From Quercus robur (taxonomy: Eukaryota; Streptophyta; Magnoliopsida; Fagales; Fagaceae): 64,000 nt of DNA. Below the pieces are notes generated by a model. It ran no database searches. It saw only the letters and a program-made list of their open reading frames with translations, and was not told where the DNA came from. The stretch is from positions 53,851,802 to 53,915,801 of the forward strand of contig NC_065537.1 in the NCBI RefSeq assembly GCF_932294415.1, written 5' to 3'. Shown in pieces: positions 32,915 to 46,800 of the stretch. The position numbers were made by a program, and so were the translations under genes. Position 1 is the stretch's first letter. Each line of letters begins with the position of its first letter.

Positions 32915-33320
32915 TTTCTAAATGTTAAACAGAACCTCGGTCTTGTTCAACTCCTCAGGTTACAAACCTTGGATAAATTAACCTATCTGCAAAAGTTTCT
33001 AAGTGTTAAATAGAATCTCAGTCTTGTTCAACTATTCGGGTCACAAACCTTGAGTAAATTAACCTATATGCAAAAGTTTCTAAGTGTTAAACAGAACCTC
33101 GGTCTTGTTCGACTCCTTAGGTCATAAACCTTGGGTAAATTAACCTATCTGCAAAAGTTTCTAAGTGTTAAACAGAACATCGGTCTTGTTTGACTCCTCG
33201 GGTTATGAACCTTGGGTAAATTAATCTTTGAGTGAAAATTTCTAAGTGTGGAATAAAATCATAAGTCTTGCCCACCTTCTCGGATCACAGGTTGTGGGAA
33301 GATTGGTCTTTGAGCATCCT
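32915..33320 (+). repeat. 81-bp tandem repeat array (about 5 units)
   Basis: The phrase TTTCTAAGTGTTAAACAGAAC (first copies TTTCTAAATG) starts at 32915, 32996, 33077, 33158 and 33239, an exact 81-bp spacing. Units share TCGGTCTTGTTCxACTCCT and AAACCTTGGGTAAATTAACC. The fifth is diverged. The array lies between integrase and the antisense gene, where Tat elements often have tandem repeats. Confidence 0.9.
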
Positions 33321-33689
33321 AAGTCCATGGTAAAGTAAGTTTTACTTGAAATTTTTACTAAGTGCTAGAATATTGTTATGAGTTACATTAAATATCAATC
33401 CAACAACTTTCTCAAGATTCATTCAAGATTGGATGGAACAATGTTAGGAGTAAATTAAATTAAATATAGGTTAGCACGTTTCAAATAATATTAGGAAGGG
33501 AAAGAGCAGAAATTATACTTAGAAAAATTATACTTAGATAAATGAAAAGGTGCAAAGTAAAAATTGAATATGTTCATATAAGTTCAGGAGTCTGATTACA
33601 ATAAGGGAAAGATAAGGGCATCAACTAAACTTGGCCCGAGTACAAAATTGGCTAATAATTCTTAACCTATGATTAAATTACGCCGAGGC

Positions 33690-36046
33690 CTCTTTCTCTT
33701 TCTTCTTCTTTTTCCTCTTCAGCTACCCGACTTTAGCAACCTCCTCTAAGTCCACATCCACCATAGATACAAGAGGTGTTTGGTCTTACTCTTTTTCTGC
33801 CACAGGCGTAGTAACTAAAGTGGTGGTGGGCTAGGCCGAGGCAACTGCAAAACTGGGATCAGCTGAAGGTTGAGAAAGGTTGGAAGCAAGGCGCAAAGCT
33901 GAAGGATAGTATATTTTATCATGAGCCCTAAGCTCTGATTCAGTACTAACCCTAGCTGTGTTGAGAGCCTCACCCCAAACCGCGAGGCAAAAGGCTCGAG
34001 CAACGTCTCGGAGCTAGGCTATCAGACTCTGGGCAGTTTTAGTCATGCCCACATCATAGGCAGCCTGCTCTGCCTTAGCCATTTCAGCGTCCTTGGCCTC
34101 TTGTTGTTTCTGTTGCTGCTTAGTCTTTACAATGGCCAAGACCAAATAAGTTTTGACCTTCTTCTGAGCAACCCTAGTCTCTTCAGCCTGTTTCTCAAAG
34201 CTAGCCAAGGCAGACTCAGTATTTTTGCATGATTTTTTCACCTTGGCTTGGTGGAATAAGACGTCCTTGAACTTCTTCTCGAAGTCAGCATGGGCCTTCT
34301 TAACTAACTCCAGCTTGCCCTCGGCTTCACAGGCTTGGCCCAATGCGTGGTCCACCCACAGAGGCCACTTGCACAAATTGCAAAATCATTAGGTGTGAGT
34401 ACCTGTACATGTTTCATATAAATTTATAAAAGTACAAGGTTAAGTACATACCTTGGTAAGGTCTCTCTTAAGGGAAATAAAGACCTCACGCTTTCGTAAA
34501 GACTACAACTCATGCATATCTTCGGGAAGGAGAAGAGCCTTTTCTAAGCATTCACAAAGAATGCCCGACTTGCCCTTCTGGGGATCCTTGAGGGAGGCAT
34601 CGTTCATGACTGGATCCCCCGAGCTCAGCATGAACAAAGGCTTCCATACGGAGGCCTTTGGGTGTTGTTTCCCTTCAGAGCTTTTAGAGGTCCTAGAAGG
34701 AGCACTCTTTTTCTGTTGAGCTCTAGTCGTTCAGGGCTCCATAGGTGGGGGTTGCTGTGATGGGCATGTGATCTCTCCCTCCTCAGCTCCTTCAGACCCC
34801 TTGCCCCCTTGGCATTTTTTTCTTTTTTTGTCAATGGCGTCACTAGAGGACACACACGTGGGGGTAGGAGTTGGTGGTTAGGGCACCACTGGAACGGCTA
34901 GGGAAGCACCCTCAACATGGGCTATGAGCAACGCCAACAGGTTCGGGGTCTTCTCCTCTAGCACCATTCCTTCGGGGATGTCAGCTTCTTCTTGGTCAGT
35001 ATTGACCTGGGCAGGTAGTAGACGACGATGGGAGGGGCCAAGGAGGTCTTCAGAATCCTCTTGTTGGTAGAAGACCTTAAAGTCTTTGTTCGTGACCTTC
35101 TAAGTAGGTTTAGGAGTGCGCTCCTTGGCTTCATCGTTTGAAGTTATGGGCTGCTCCTAGGAGTAAAGTAGTTTGGTTACAAGCGGGGCTAGAAGTTAGG
35201 CATCTTGAGTTCCAGATAGAGAAGGAGTTGTTAGGAAGCCAGGAACTGCTACGTCAATTAAAGCTAGCCTTGGATCCTTAGCTCTGATTACATGTTTAGG
35301 GCTTTGAAAATGTTTAGAGATGGGATTGAAACCAAGGATCATGTGCACCGCTCGAAACTAACCTTCTTTGTGAAGAAAAATTTCTGACCTAAGGATGTGG
35401 TTTAGCTCAGGAAAATTGACTAAGCTCTTGTTTGTGGCGGTATGATGTTCATCTGCCAATAAACATGCAAATATAAGTCATAGATTAGAAAAAATCCTTA
35501 TAAAAATTTTCTTTATTTGAATATGAAAATCCTACACGCATCTAATGTCTATGAGAACCCTACCTAGTTCCCCATCTTAGGTGGGACAATGCAATCCATC
35601 ATGCCAGTCTCTCGAGACGATGAGAAAGTCCTTATCCATGCCCTTGTTTGACTCAGGCTTACAAGAAATTAACCTAACTGTTGGGACCCTACATTTGATA
35701 TATTAGTTGGTTTCCTTTCCTTTTTGGCAGTTGTATACCCAGTTCATATCATGCCATGTGAGGTTGGTCCCATCTTAGGGTTTATCATATCTACACCACC
35801 GAGGACCCTAAAGACGTTAGGAGAGCATTATGTGGGGGTCAACCTATAATTCATAAGGAAGTCTCTAGTAACCCTACCCATGGGAATTTCCATCCCGCCT
35901 TTTATGAAGGCAATCATCGAAATCACTAATGAGCTAAGGGGTCTGTTCATGACCAACCATTCGCCTAACTCACAGTGTTGGAGTTCAATACCATTAGGGA
36001 TCCTATATTGAGCCCTAAAGGCGGCCATGCCTTCAGAGATATCCAC
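33690..36046 (-). pseudogene. Antisense ORF of the Tat element (PF04195-like N-terminus, coiled-coil C-terminus, 2 introns)
   Basis: Exons read on the minus strand are about 36046-35564, 35452-34452 and 34367-33690. Introns are 35563-35453 (TAG|GTAGGG...TTGGCAG|ATG) and 34451-34368 (AAG|GTATGT...GCAAG|TGG). The first exon has YRIPNGIELQHCELGEWL, IAFIKGGMEIPMGRV and FLMNYRLTPT. This is the pattern of the 'putative gypsy type transposon' domain (PF04195) found beside Tat LTRs. The last exon is Lys/Ala/Glu-rich and coiled-coil (EKQAEETRVAQKKVKTYL). At least six stops, starting after 35830, and frameshifts make it a pseudogene. Function in the family is unknown. Transcription opposes pol. Confidence 0.7.
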
Positions 36047-36220
36047 TAACCTAGTAAATCTACCTATGGAAATTTATGGTGTAGGTAACGAAGAATCTAT
36101 GTATAAAAGTAAATGAATCCAGACACACCTACAAGCAATAGAAGAATCTCTCCTCGAATTGTTACTTCAACGAAAAAGTTACAAAGTGAATAAATGGAGC
36201 AAAATCAACCTCAACCTCTC

Positions 36221-36230
36221 CTTATATAGG
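36221..36230 (-). promoter_or_regulatory. Candidate TATA box for the antisense gene
   Basis: The minus strand reads CCTATATAAG, about 175-185 bp upstream of the ATG at 36046 and well inside the internal region, not in the LTR. This supports an independent promoter for the antisense gene. Confidence 0.5.
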
Positions 36231-36482
36231 GGTGAAAAATGAGCAGTAAAATTCCCATTCATAAATATGGGTAAATAAGGACCGTAGGATCATCATCACA
36301 CCATAAAACGTGGGGGGACAAGCAATCGCTTAATACAATAAATACGAGATCGTGGATACCAAAGTGTCAGGAACGTGCTGAAGACAGATGAAGAGACGTT
36401 ACCACGTGGGAATGTGTTTGGCACGTACCAATTAGGGTTGCACAACTAAAACCTTACTTTTTATCTCAGGGCTAATAGCAAG

Positions 36483-36497
36483 GTTTTAGGGGGCTAT
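36483..36497 (+). promoter_or_regulatory. Polypurine tract of the Tat element
   Basis: GTTTTAGGGGGCTAT lies immediately before the 3' LTR. It is the expected primer site for plus-strand DNA synthesis, with a purine core of AGGGGG. Confidence 0.65.
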
Positions 36498-37192
36498 TGT
36501 GGGGAGCCGAGGACCAAGGAAGAATATAACAAGCTGTGACTATCATTATAAAAGCATTCCAAGCCCGAGGAGGGGATTCACCCGAGGATAGGAGGAGAAG
36601 AGACAAAATACTTTCTGGAAGTCTAAATGGAGAGGATGGTGTTCAAAGAGAGAGTCAAGGTAGATGAAGTAAGTTTCCAGTGGAAGCTCACCTACTACCT
36701 CCGCATTAAATGACTAGCAACAGTTTTATTAGCTGCATTGATGAGGAAATTACCTGAACAATAGAATTCACAGCTAAGCAGTTCCTTCTACCGCCTTCAA
36801 TAGAGGTTTAAAGGGACAGGTCCTAAGGAGAGTCGGGAGGATTGTAGATGGAGGGCTAGGATGCAATAAGTTTAGGAGTATATAAAGAAAGAGGACTTCT
36901 AGATGAATGGATCCCATAAAAAATCAGGAAAAAAAGATTAGAACAAGAATAGAGAGAGAGAGAGAATAGTGTACATCCTTGCGCAAGAACATCATCCTCG
37001 GGCGATGTAAAGAACCATTTATATACTTGATCTTTGATTTTCGTTCATTCCCTCTCTGTCTGAATCCTTGGGCTAAGCCCAACTTGTTTTACCCCCTCTC
37101 TTTACAAATATCTATTGGTTTGGGCCTAGCTGGACAGTACCAATTTCACTATTCTTAGAGAGTTTGGGCTGCCAGATTTTCGTGTCCTTACA
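36498..37192 (+). repeat. 3' LTR of the Tat element
   Basis: It begins TGTGGGGAGCCGAGG and ends GTGTCCTTACA. At 695 bp it is longer than the 5' LTR, because it keeps the segment about 37028-37112 that the other lost. It has the same TATA box region (GAGTATATAAAG, about 36876). Confidence 0.9.
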
Positions 37193-37630
37193 ATGATCAT
37201 GGCCACTGGCAGCAGAAAGTTCTTGTGGTTTATTTTGTTTGATATTCCAAGTTTGATCGAATTTTTCAACATGTCCGAAAGCAATTAGAAATTGAGATTG
37301 TGCAAGTCGGAATTCAACAAAGTATTTGTTCGAGGTGGACATTAAGGACGCAGAAAAGAGGAAGAGAGCAATATACTTCGTGTTCTAATATGCAAGCATT
37401 TCCTGCAGCCTTGCGCTCAGCAAAAGCTAATTCACAAGCTTGCCTAAATAATGGCAGCTTCATAACGTGTGCTAATCCAAATAAGAACTACAATTAACAT
37501 ATAATAGAATCACAAAATGTCATAAACTTCCTAACTTTTCCTTCCAATAGCTCGAGCATTTTCCTGATTTAGGTACTCCAATGCAATTTCCCTTACGGAA
37601 TTGAAGGGAAATTTTCCTGTGTCAGTAGCC
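37193..37630 (-). pseudogene. Unidentified gene remnant next to the retroelement
   Basis: The minus strand has protein-like blocks separated by a possible intron. Upstream is MATDTGKFPFNSVREIALEY then LNQENARAIGRK (37628-37535). After an acceptor-like TTGTAG (about 37492) come MKLPLFRQACELAFAERKAA (37470-37400) and, in another frame, NKYFVEFRLAQSQFLIAFGH (37330-37270). The sections are amphipathic and read like a real helical protein, but I cannot name the family. Frames shift, and the downstream end is lost at the 3' LTR boundary. It is probably a decayed duplicate rather than a working gene. Confidence 0.35.
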
Positions 37631-38131
37631 ATAACATCCAAGCAGTCATTGTTTTTGAAAAATAAACCAACTAGATAAATGAGAATGCAATCGATATAAG
37701 CTAGTGTGAACGTGAATCACATGTCCCAGACTCCCATTCTACTCAACCTAACATGTAATCTCTTCGAACTTGCATTATTAATACTCGACTATGTCAATCT
37801 CGGATATAACTCACTCACTCACTGGTGGCGGAGAAGGTAGAGGCATGGAAGTGAAGGTGAGCCTAGACATAAAAGTAAGTGGGAACTTTTTTTTTAAGGT
37901 AAGTGAGAACTTCAAGGTTAGTGAAAAAAGATTGTAAATTTGGGAAAAATAAAAAATAATGTATTCTTGTAAATCGAATAATTATTAATTTTTAGAACAT
38001 TTATTACATAGCAAGTAGTTTTATTTTTCATCCTTAGATCTTATTAAGATCTACGGTTCAAAAATGTGTAAATCTTGTAAAGTTACACTAGGATGTAACT
38101 TGAACTCATATCATATAAATGAATAAAAGTG

Positions 38132-38261
38132 GGGCGTGACTTCTATTGAGTGCCTCCAATACACTAGACCCGCTGCGATTATGACACGTGTCCGAAAATA
38201 GACACGTGTCATTATCACAGCGGGTCCAATGTCTCAGAACACTGGACAAAAGCCACACCCT
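38132..38261. mobile_element. 130-bp hairpin MITE with 8-bp target duplication
   Basis: The two halves are near-complementary. The core GACCCGCTGCGATTATGACA is followed by CGTGTC, a short loop, then GACACGTGTCATTATCACAG and CGGGTC. The outer arms are GGGCGTGACTT and AAAGCCACACCC. Flanks are TAAAAGTG (38124-38131 and 38262-38269), an exact 8-bp duplication suggesting hAT-driven insertion. Confidence 0.8.
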
Positions 38262-38599
38262 TAAAAGTGCAACTTGCCATCTTGACTTGGACACCAAGTG
38301 TCCCTCCCACAATAATTCCTACCTAAACTTTCACCATTATTATTTCCTTCATTATGCTAATGAAGTCCCAAATTATAAACTTAAAGCACCTAATGACATT
38401 GAATTCCAACAAGTTGCTTATCAAGAAAAGAAGATAAAGGTGAGTGCACTCAGTTTGATTTCAATATGTACTTCACGAGCAATTTTTCCCGAGACTGCCA
38501 AAGAAGCCCTTTAATGTCTTGCTTCCCTTGCACATCACCAAAGAGAGCACATAAATTGGAAGGGACATATTACATATCAATGGAAAGGCATCATATGGT

Positions 38600-38762
38600 T
38601 TGTTGAAATGTTATATACAAAATACAACTGTACACGTAAACACAGACTAGGTTCACACTTAGGCATGATATTGTTCTAGGCAATGCAAGAGCGGAACTGA
38701 GTAACGACAGAGATATCAACCATATGAGACCAATTACAGAGGATTGGGGGCCATGTAATTTG
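38600..38762 (-). other. ATG8: 3' UTR of ATG8 (extent uncertain)
   Basis: Non-coding sequence after the TGA at 38763-38765, with ATATAACATTTC-type A/T-rich signals near 38610. The cleavage site cannot be fixed from sequence alone. Confidence 0.45.
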
Positions 38763-42783
<4,021 letters not shown>

Positions 42784-43053
42784 TCTTCTTGAATGTACTG
42801 GAAAAACAAGAAACAAAAAAACCATTTATTGAATAACAAATATGATAATTAAATCGAATCCAGAAGAACCCCAGAAATTCTTATGTGAAAAACAAGAAAG
42901 CAACAAAATTTTCAACCAATATCAAAAACCCATGTTTGATTACTGAGAAAAGATAGATTGGTGCAAGAGAAAACCCAAAAACATCTAAGCCTAATACACC
43001 TTTTGACCCTTTGATGGTATTCTCTTCAATTTCTATTTCCAGCTATTGAAGAA

Positions 43054-43100
<47 letters not shown>

Positions 43101-43290
43101 CAAAAAAAATAAATAAATAACGATTGAGATATATCGATTAGAAGAGCTTACACAAAGATAGGAAAAATCGAGAAACCCAACAAACAGTTTTCCAGTGCTC
43201 TTTGTCTTTTGGGTTGTAGATAAGAGCTGATGACTAGGATTAAAGACGACTCCTTTGAGTTTTTTGACAATGCATGTGTCTGTCACTATT
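42784..43290 (-). other. ATG8: 5' UTR of ATG8 with an intron
   Basis: An acceptor (TTTTTCCAG|TACATTC, exon resuming at 42797) precedes the ATG by 14 bases. A matching donor (TTTGT|GTAAGC) ends an upstream non-coding exon at 43152. The first exon would run to about 43290, with TTATTAAATAGTG upstream as a weak TATA candidate. The intron (42798-43151) carries an (AT)20 microsatellite at 43059-43098. 5' UTR introns are common in plant ATG8 genes. Confidence 0.6.
43059..43098. repeat. (AT)20 microsatellite in ATG8 5' UTR intron
   Basis: Uninterrupted AT repeat. Confidence 0.95.
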
Positions 43291-43486
43291 TAATAATATT
43301 TATTAATCGCTTTGGTTTGGCCTTGGACTTCCTCTCCGGTGAGGATAGTCAAGTATGTTCGTATAACCAATTAAATCTTGCCGTGTACATGTCAATCAAT
43401 TGCTAATAATTGACGACTTGATAACTTTGACTTTTTTTTTTTTGTTTTTCTTTTTTCCTTTATTTTAGCCTTCCCATCGGGTGCTC

Positions 43487-43690
43487 ATAGGTTGTGTTTA
43501 ACATTGGCTGAAAAATGCAAATTTTTTACTATTTAGCTTATTTTTACTATTATTGATCTTATTTTTGTTACTATTCATGGGTCTCATGCACTTTTTAATA
43601 CTATTTATAAGTTTCATAATACTATTTTATTTAGTTTTTAGTTTTATTTACTGTATTTTCAACAAAAAAATTTCAGTTTCAGCTAATTAA
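43487..43690. mobile_element. MITE of the TTACTATTCATGGGTCTCAT family
   Basis: Contains TTACTATTCATGGGTCTCAT, TTTTTAATACTATTTAT and TTTACTGTATTTTCAACAAA. The same phrases occur at 50430-50572 and, more diverged, 24606-24830. Confidence 0.5.
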
Positions 43691-43876
43691 GCTATTTTAC
43701 TGTAACACCAATTGCTTAAAAAAAAAACTCTACATCTAATGCTCTAATACTGTTGATATTTTTGCATGTTGCTAGGATAAGAGTATTCTCATCCAAAAAT
43801 GCCATAAATAAAATAAATAAATAAATAAACATTTGCATAACCAAAAAGTCATTTTATCTACTTTACATTATCATTT

Positions 43877-44232
43877 GAGTAAATTACAATAAACTCATTT
43901 TATAGTTTGACCCGTTTTAAACTTATCTAGCCATAGTTCAAAAGACAAGGATTTCTGTCCTAGTTCAAAACTCAACATTTTGTCCATTTGAGATCAATTC
44001 TGTTTTTCTCTCGTAACCCACTTCCGTTTGAAACAATAGTAAATATGTCTTTGCTTTATGTCTCTCTCCTCCCAAAACAATTTAAAAAAAAGAAAAAAAA
44101 ATTGAAGAGGAAAGGATATAAGATGGTTCATCCAAAATACAAGCAATTTCTCACAACACATTCAACTGCACCACAAATCTTGAACATAAACCCAAAAAAA
44201 AAAATCAAAAATCAAAACAAAATCATCCACAC

Positions 44233-44298
<66 letters not shown>

Positions 44299-44450
44299 AC
44301 CACTAGAAACCACTACCACCAAAAGCACACCCACAAGCCACAAGCCACAATACCACCAAAATCAAATCAACCACAACACCACCAAAATCAAATCAACCAC
44401 CACTAGTAAGCCAAAATCAATCAAACCCACAGCCCAAAAGCTAAAAGCTA

Positions 44451-44481
<31 letters not shown>

Positions 44482-45070
44482 AACAAAACCAACAAAGGCG
44501 TCTTTGTCCAATCTAGACCTTCGACATGAATTCCTTGCAAAAACAATGGTGGTCGATCTAGGTAATGTTAGGTTTTTGCTTTGGTGGCCGATTGGCCTCC
44601 TCAACACCACCATCAGAGAGAGAGAGAGAGATCAACACAATCATTGGCAACATCCTATATCTAACTCAATCCTTCACCAACTGCTCTTTTAACATTAGCT
44701 TTAATTTGTAATGTTTCCTTCAATTTTGGCTTTAATGATCTACCACCCCCTTTAATGTTTGCTTTGTTTTTTATTTTCCTTTCCATAATATATATATTGA
44801 AGCTTATAAAAAAATTTGAGATCTACTTATCCATTTAGTTTTGTTTCTTTACAAAATCCCCTATTTGATCTTGTTTCTTTGTATTTTTATGTTTTTTTTT
44901 TTTTTCTTGTTTTGGAAGGAGAGAGACAAAAAGAGGAGTGAAGATACATATTTATCTCTATTAACAAATGTGAGATACAGGAGACAAATAAAACTAATCT
45001 CAGTTAGGCAACCACAAGTAAGTAAGGTGAATACGAGCCTAACCACAAGTGGGTTTATTGTAATTTGCCC
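43877..45070. mobile_element. MULE-like non-autonomous element with 9-bp target duplication
   Basis: The left end GAGTAAATTACAATAAACTC pairs with the right end read on the minus strand, GGGCAAATTACAATAAACCC. Flanks are TTATCATTT (43868-43876) and TTATCACTT (45071-45079), eight of nine bases alike, which is the size Mutator-like elements make. The interior holds a (TC)28 run and A/C-rich repeats (CACCAAAATCAAATCAACCA twice) but no transposase. The 158-residue frame in it is low complexity and not considered a gene. Confidence 0.6.
44239..44294. repeat. (TC)28 microsatellite
   Basis: Uninterrupted CT dinucleotides, giving an LSLSLS artefact frame. Confidence 0.95.
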
Positions 45071-45214
45071 TTATCACTTTGACAACATACTCTACATTCT
45101 ATTCTTTATTTTACAATTCATCACAATAAAATAATCTATATTTTATACACACATTATAAATAATAATAATAAATGTAGTACCCTAACAACACCCAACTCA
45201 AGGTAGAGAGAGCT

Positions 45215-45386
45215 GACCACTGCACACTCTTGGTATGATGGTCACTCCACAAGTATAAGTGCTTGTAGCGTGTGGGGAGCAAAAACCGAGGTTCAAGTCT
45301 CCAGAAGGGAGTTTCACACACATATATATTTAGATTAGGCTAGAGTAGAAATTCTATCTTGTATTCAAAAAAAAAAAAAAAAAAAG
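45215..45386 (+). mobile_element. tRNA-derived SINE with poly(A)
   Basis: GGTATGATGGTCACTCCACA (A box region), CGAGGTTCAAGTCTCC (B box), TTTCACACACATATATATTT, GATTAGGCTAGAGTAGAAAT and a terminal A run (45367-45386). Reverse-oriented relative at 14800-14962. Confidence 0.75.
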
Positions 45387-45429
45387 GTATAGAGAGCTAT
45401 ATTATTACTTAGTTGTGGGTTGAAAACAT

Positions 45430-45800
45430 TTAAGTTTATAGATGTTGCTATAAGGATTTGAAAATTTATGCTCAAGTGTCAACATGCAATTTTTTTAATA
45501 GAGATGGATAATGAGATGAAATCATCTATATCTTAACAATATCATTTTATTCCACCCACAATTATTTTAATCTCACAAAAAGAATAAAGTGTGGGATGAA
45601 GGATGTATTGTTCAAGTGGTAATGTAAAATAGAATAAATAAATAAATTTAAATAGAGTGGTAAAAGAATAGAGTATGAGATGTATGATATATTGTTAAAG
45701 TGATGATGTAAAATATATAAAGTAGCATTTTGGTGATGCAAAATGCCTTTTTTTTTCCCCTTTTTTGGCATTTTGAAATGGTAATGCTCTTGAGTATCTT
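45430..45800 (-). mobile_element. MITE Q, inverted relative of the 8.44-8.64 kb sequence
   Basis: On the minus strand it reads GGCATTTTGCATCACC, CATACTCTATTC, ATTACCACTTGAACAATACA and TGAGATTAAAATAATTGTG. This is the same order as at 8440-8660 on the plus strand, so the two are inverted copies of one element. Confidence 0.5.
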
Positions 45801-45952
45801 ATTTATTCAAAATTTATAATAATTAATCGAGTGAAGTGAGTATAACACATTAACATAATAATATGATTTTTATTCCACCATATAGGAAATCATTGTCACC
45901 CATCACACCCACAAGTTCAAAAGTTGTGGGTGCAAGTAATGGCAAACCCTAC

Positions 45953-46028
45953 TATTGCTCGAGCAATATATATATATATATATATAAATACTGGCCTCAT
46001 CACATGCACTTCGCACATGCGATGAGGC
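45953..46028. other. Palindrome plus hairpin with T-run
   Basis: ATTGCTCGAGCAAT (45953-45966) is a perfect 14-bp palindrome. It is followed by a (TA)n run and then a hairpin with stems GCCTCATC (45994-46001) and GATGAGGC (46021-46028), the loop side being CATGCACTTCGCACATG. A T run follows. It looks like the terminus of a small transposable element. Confidence 0.4.
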
Positions 46029-46454
46029 TTTTTTTTTTTGGTTTAGTGTCATAATTTTTTGGTATATGCATTGCCATTGAAGTTTCAAGAATAATTGGAA
46101 ATATAAAAAATATAAATAAAAACTACATTAAATCACGGTTCAAATTTTTGTAGCAAAAAAAAAAAAAAAAATTGTGCTTTTATTTTTCATATATAATTTT
46201 TTTGAAAATCTAATTTATACATGGATAAAGCAATTTGAAAATCAACAAGAAAACAACCATATTTTGTAGGCAATGTTTTAGTTGAAGTTAGAGTTATATT
46301 TTTACCAGATTGTTCTTTAGTTTTATCTCTACTTAAACATAGAAGTGTAGGAGTATTTTTGAATCAAAAAAATGAGGATCCCAAACAGGAAGCCTCTTAA
46401 ATAGTAGTATAAATATATAAATAGTAGTATAAATATATATAATTCTTAATCTTT

Positions 46455-46725
46455 TTTTTCCAAATAGGAAATTTGATAATTATAATTTTTATGAATAGAT
46501 TTTTATTATGTATAATTTTGTATATGGATTATATATTCTATCATTAGAATTGTGCTTGTACATGGAATTATATATTCTACTATTTAAATGTAAAACATAA
46601 TTTAAATTCAATTATGTATGTATGTATGTATATATATATATATATATATATAAAGAATAATAATGTTTACAATTGTGATGCCACAAAAACTTATGTAGCA
46701 CAATATCATAAGATTAACCAAAAGT
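46455..46725 (-). repeat. Dispersed AT-rich element P, copy 2
   Basis: Reverse-complement partner of 7945-8215, with a (TATG)n/(TA)n core at 46613-46652. Confidence 0.55.
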
Positions 46726-46800
46726 CAAAACGGTTTCAGTTTTATATATGTTATAAATTATAGATTGGCCAAAAGCTGTGTATCTCAACTATTTGGCACC

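Larger units (their letters stand above)
25212..37192 (+). mobile_element. Tat-lineage Ty3/gypsy LTR retrotransposon, complete but inactive, with antisense gene
   Basis: LTRs lie at 25212-25833 and 36498-37192. The order between them is gag, protease, RT, RNase H, a second RNase H, integrase, an 81-bp tandem repeat, an antisense ORF and a polypurine tract. A second, fully charged RNase H after a degenerate first one, plus an antisense ORF before the 3' LTR, are hallmarks of the plant Tat clade (Ogre, Retand, Grande). The primer-binding region follows the 5' LTR (ATTGACACCGTTTATG, 25834). Frameshifts and more than ten stops in gag-pol make it defective. A solo LTR (27506-29134) is nested in it. 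The bases outside the LTRs (GTGGT left, ATGAT right) do not match. Confidence 0.9.

Noticed and set aside
32915..33320. Regular repeats considered as a CRISPR-like array
   Set aside because: Repeats are contiguous 81-bp tandem units without spacers, inside a plant retrotransposon.
33815..34003. 62-residue minus-strand frame starting MLEPFASRF
   Set aside because: It is a shadow: the collinear frame of the Tat antisense gene (VARAFCLAVWGEALNTARV) runs in another phase through the same bases.
43988..44464. 158-residue plus-strand frame with an LSLSLS run
   Set aside because: It spans a (TC)28 microsatellite and A/C-rich repeats inside the MULE-like element; no recognisable domain.
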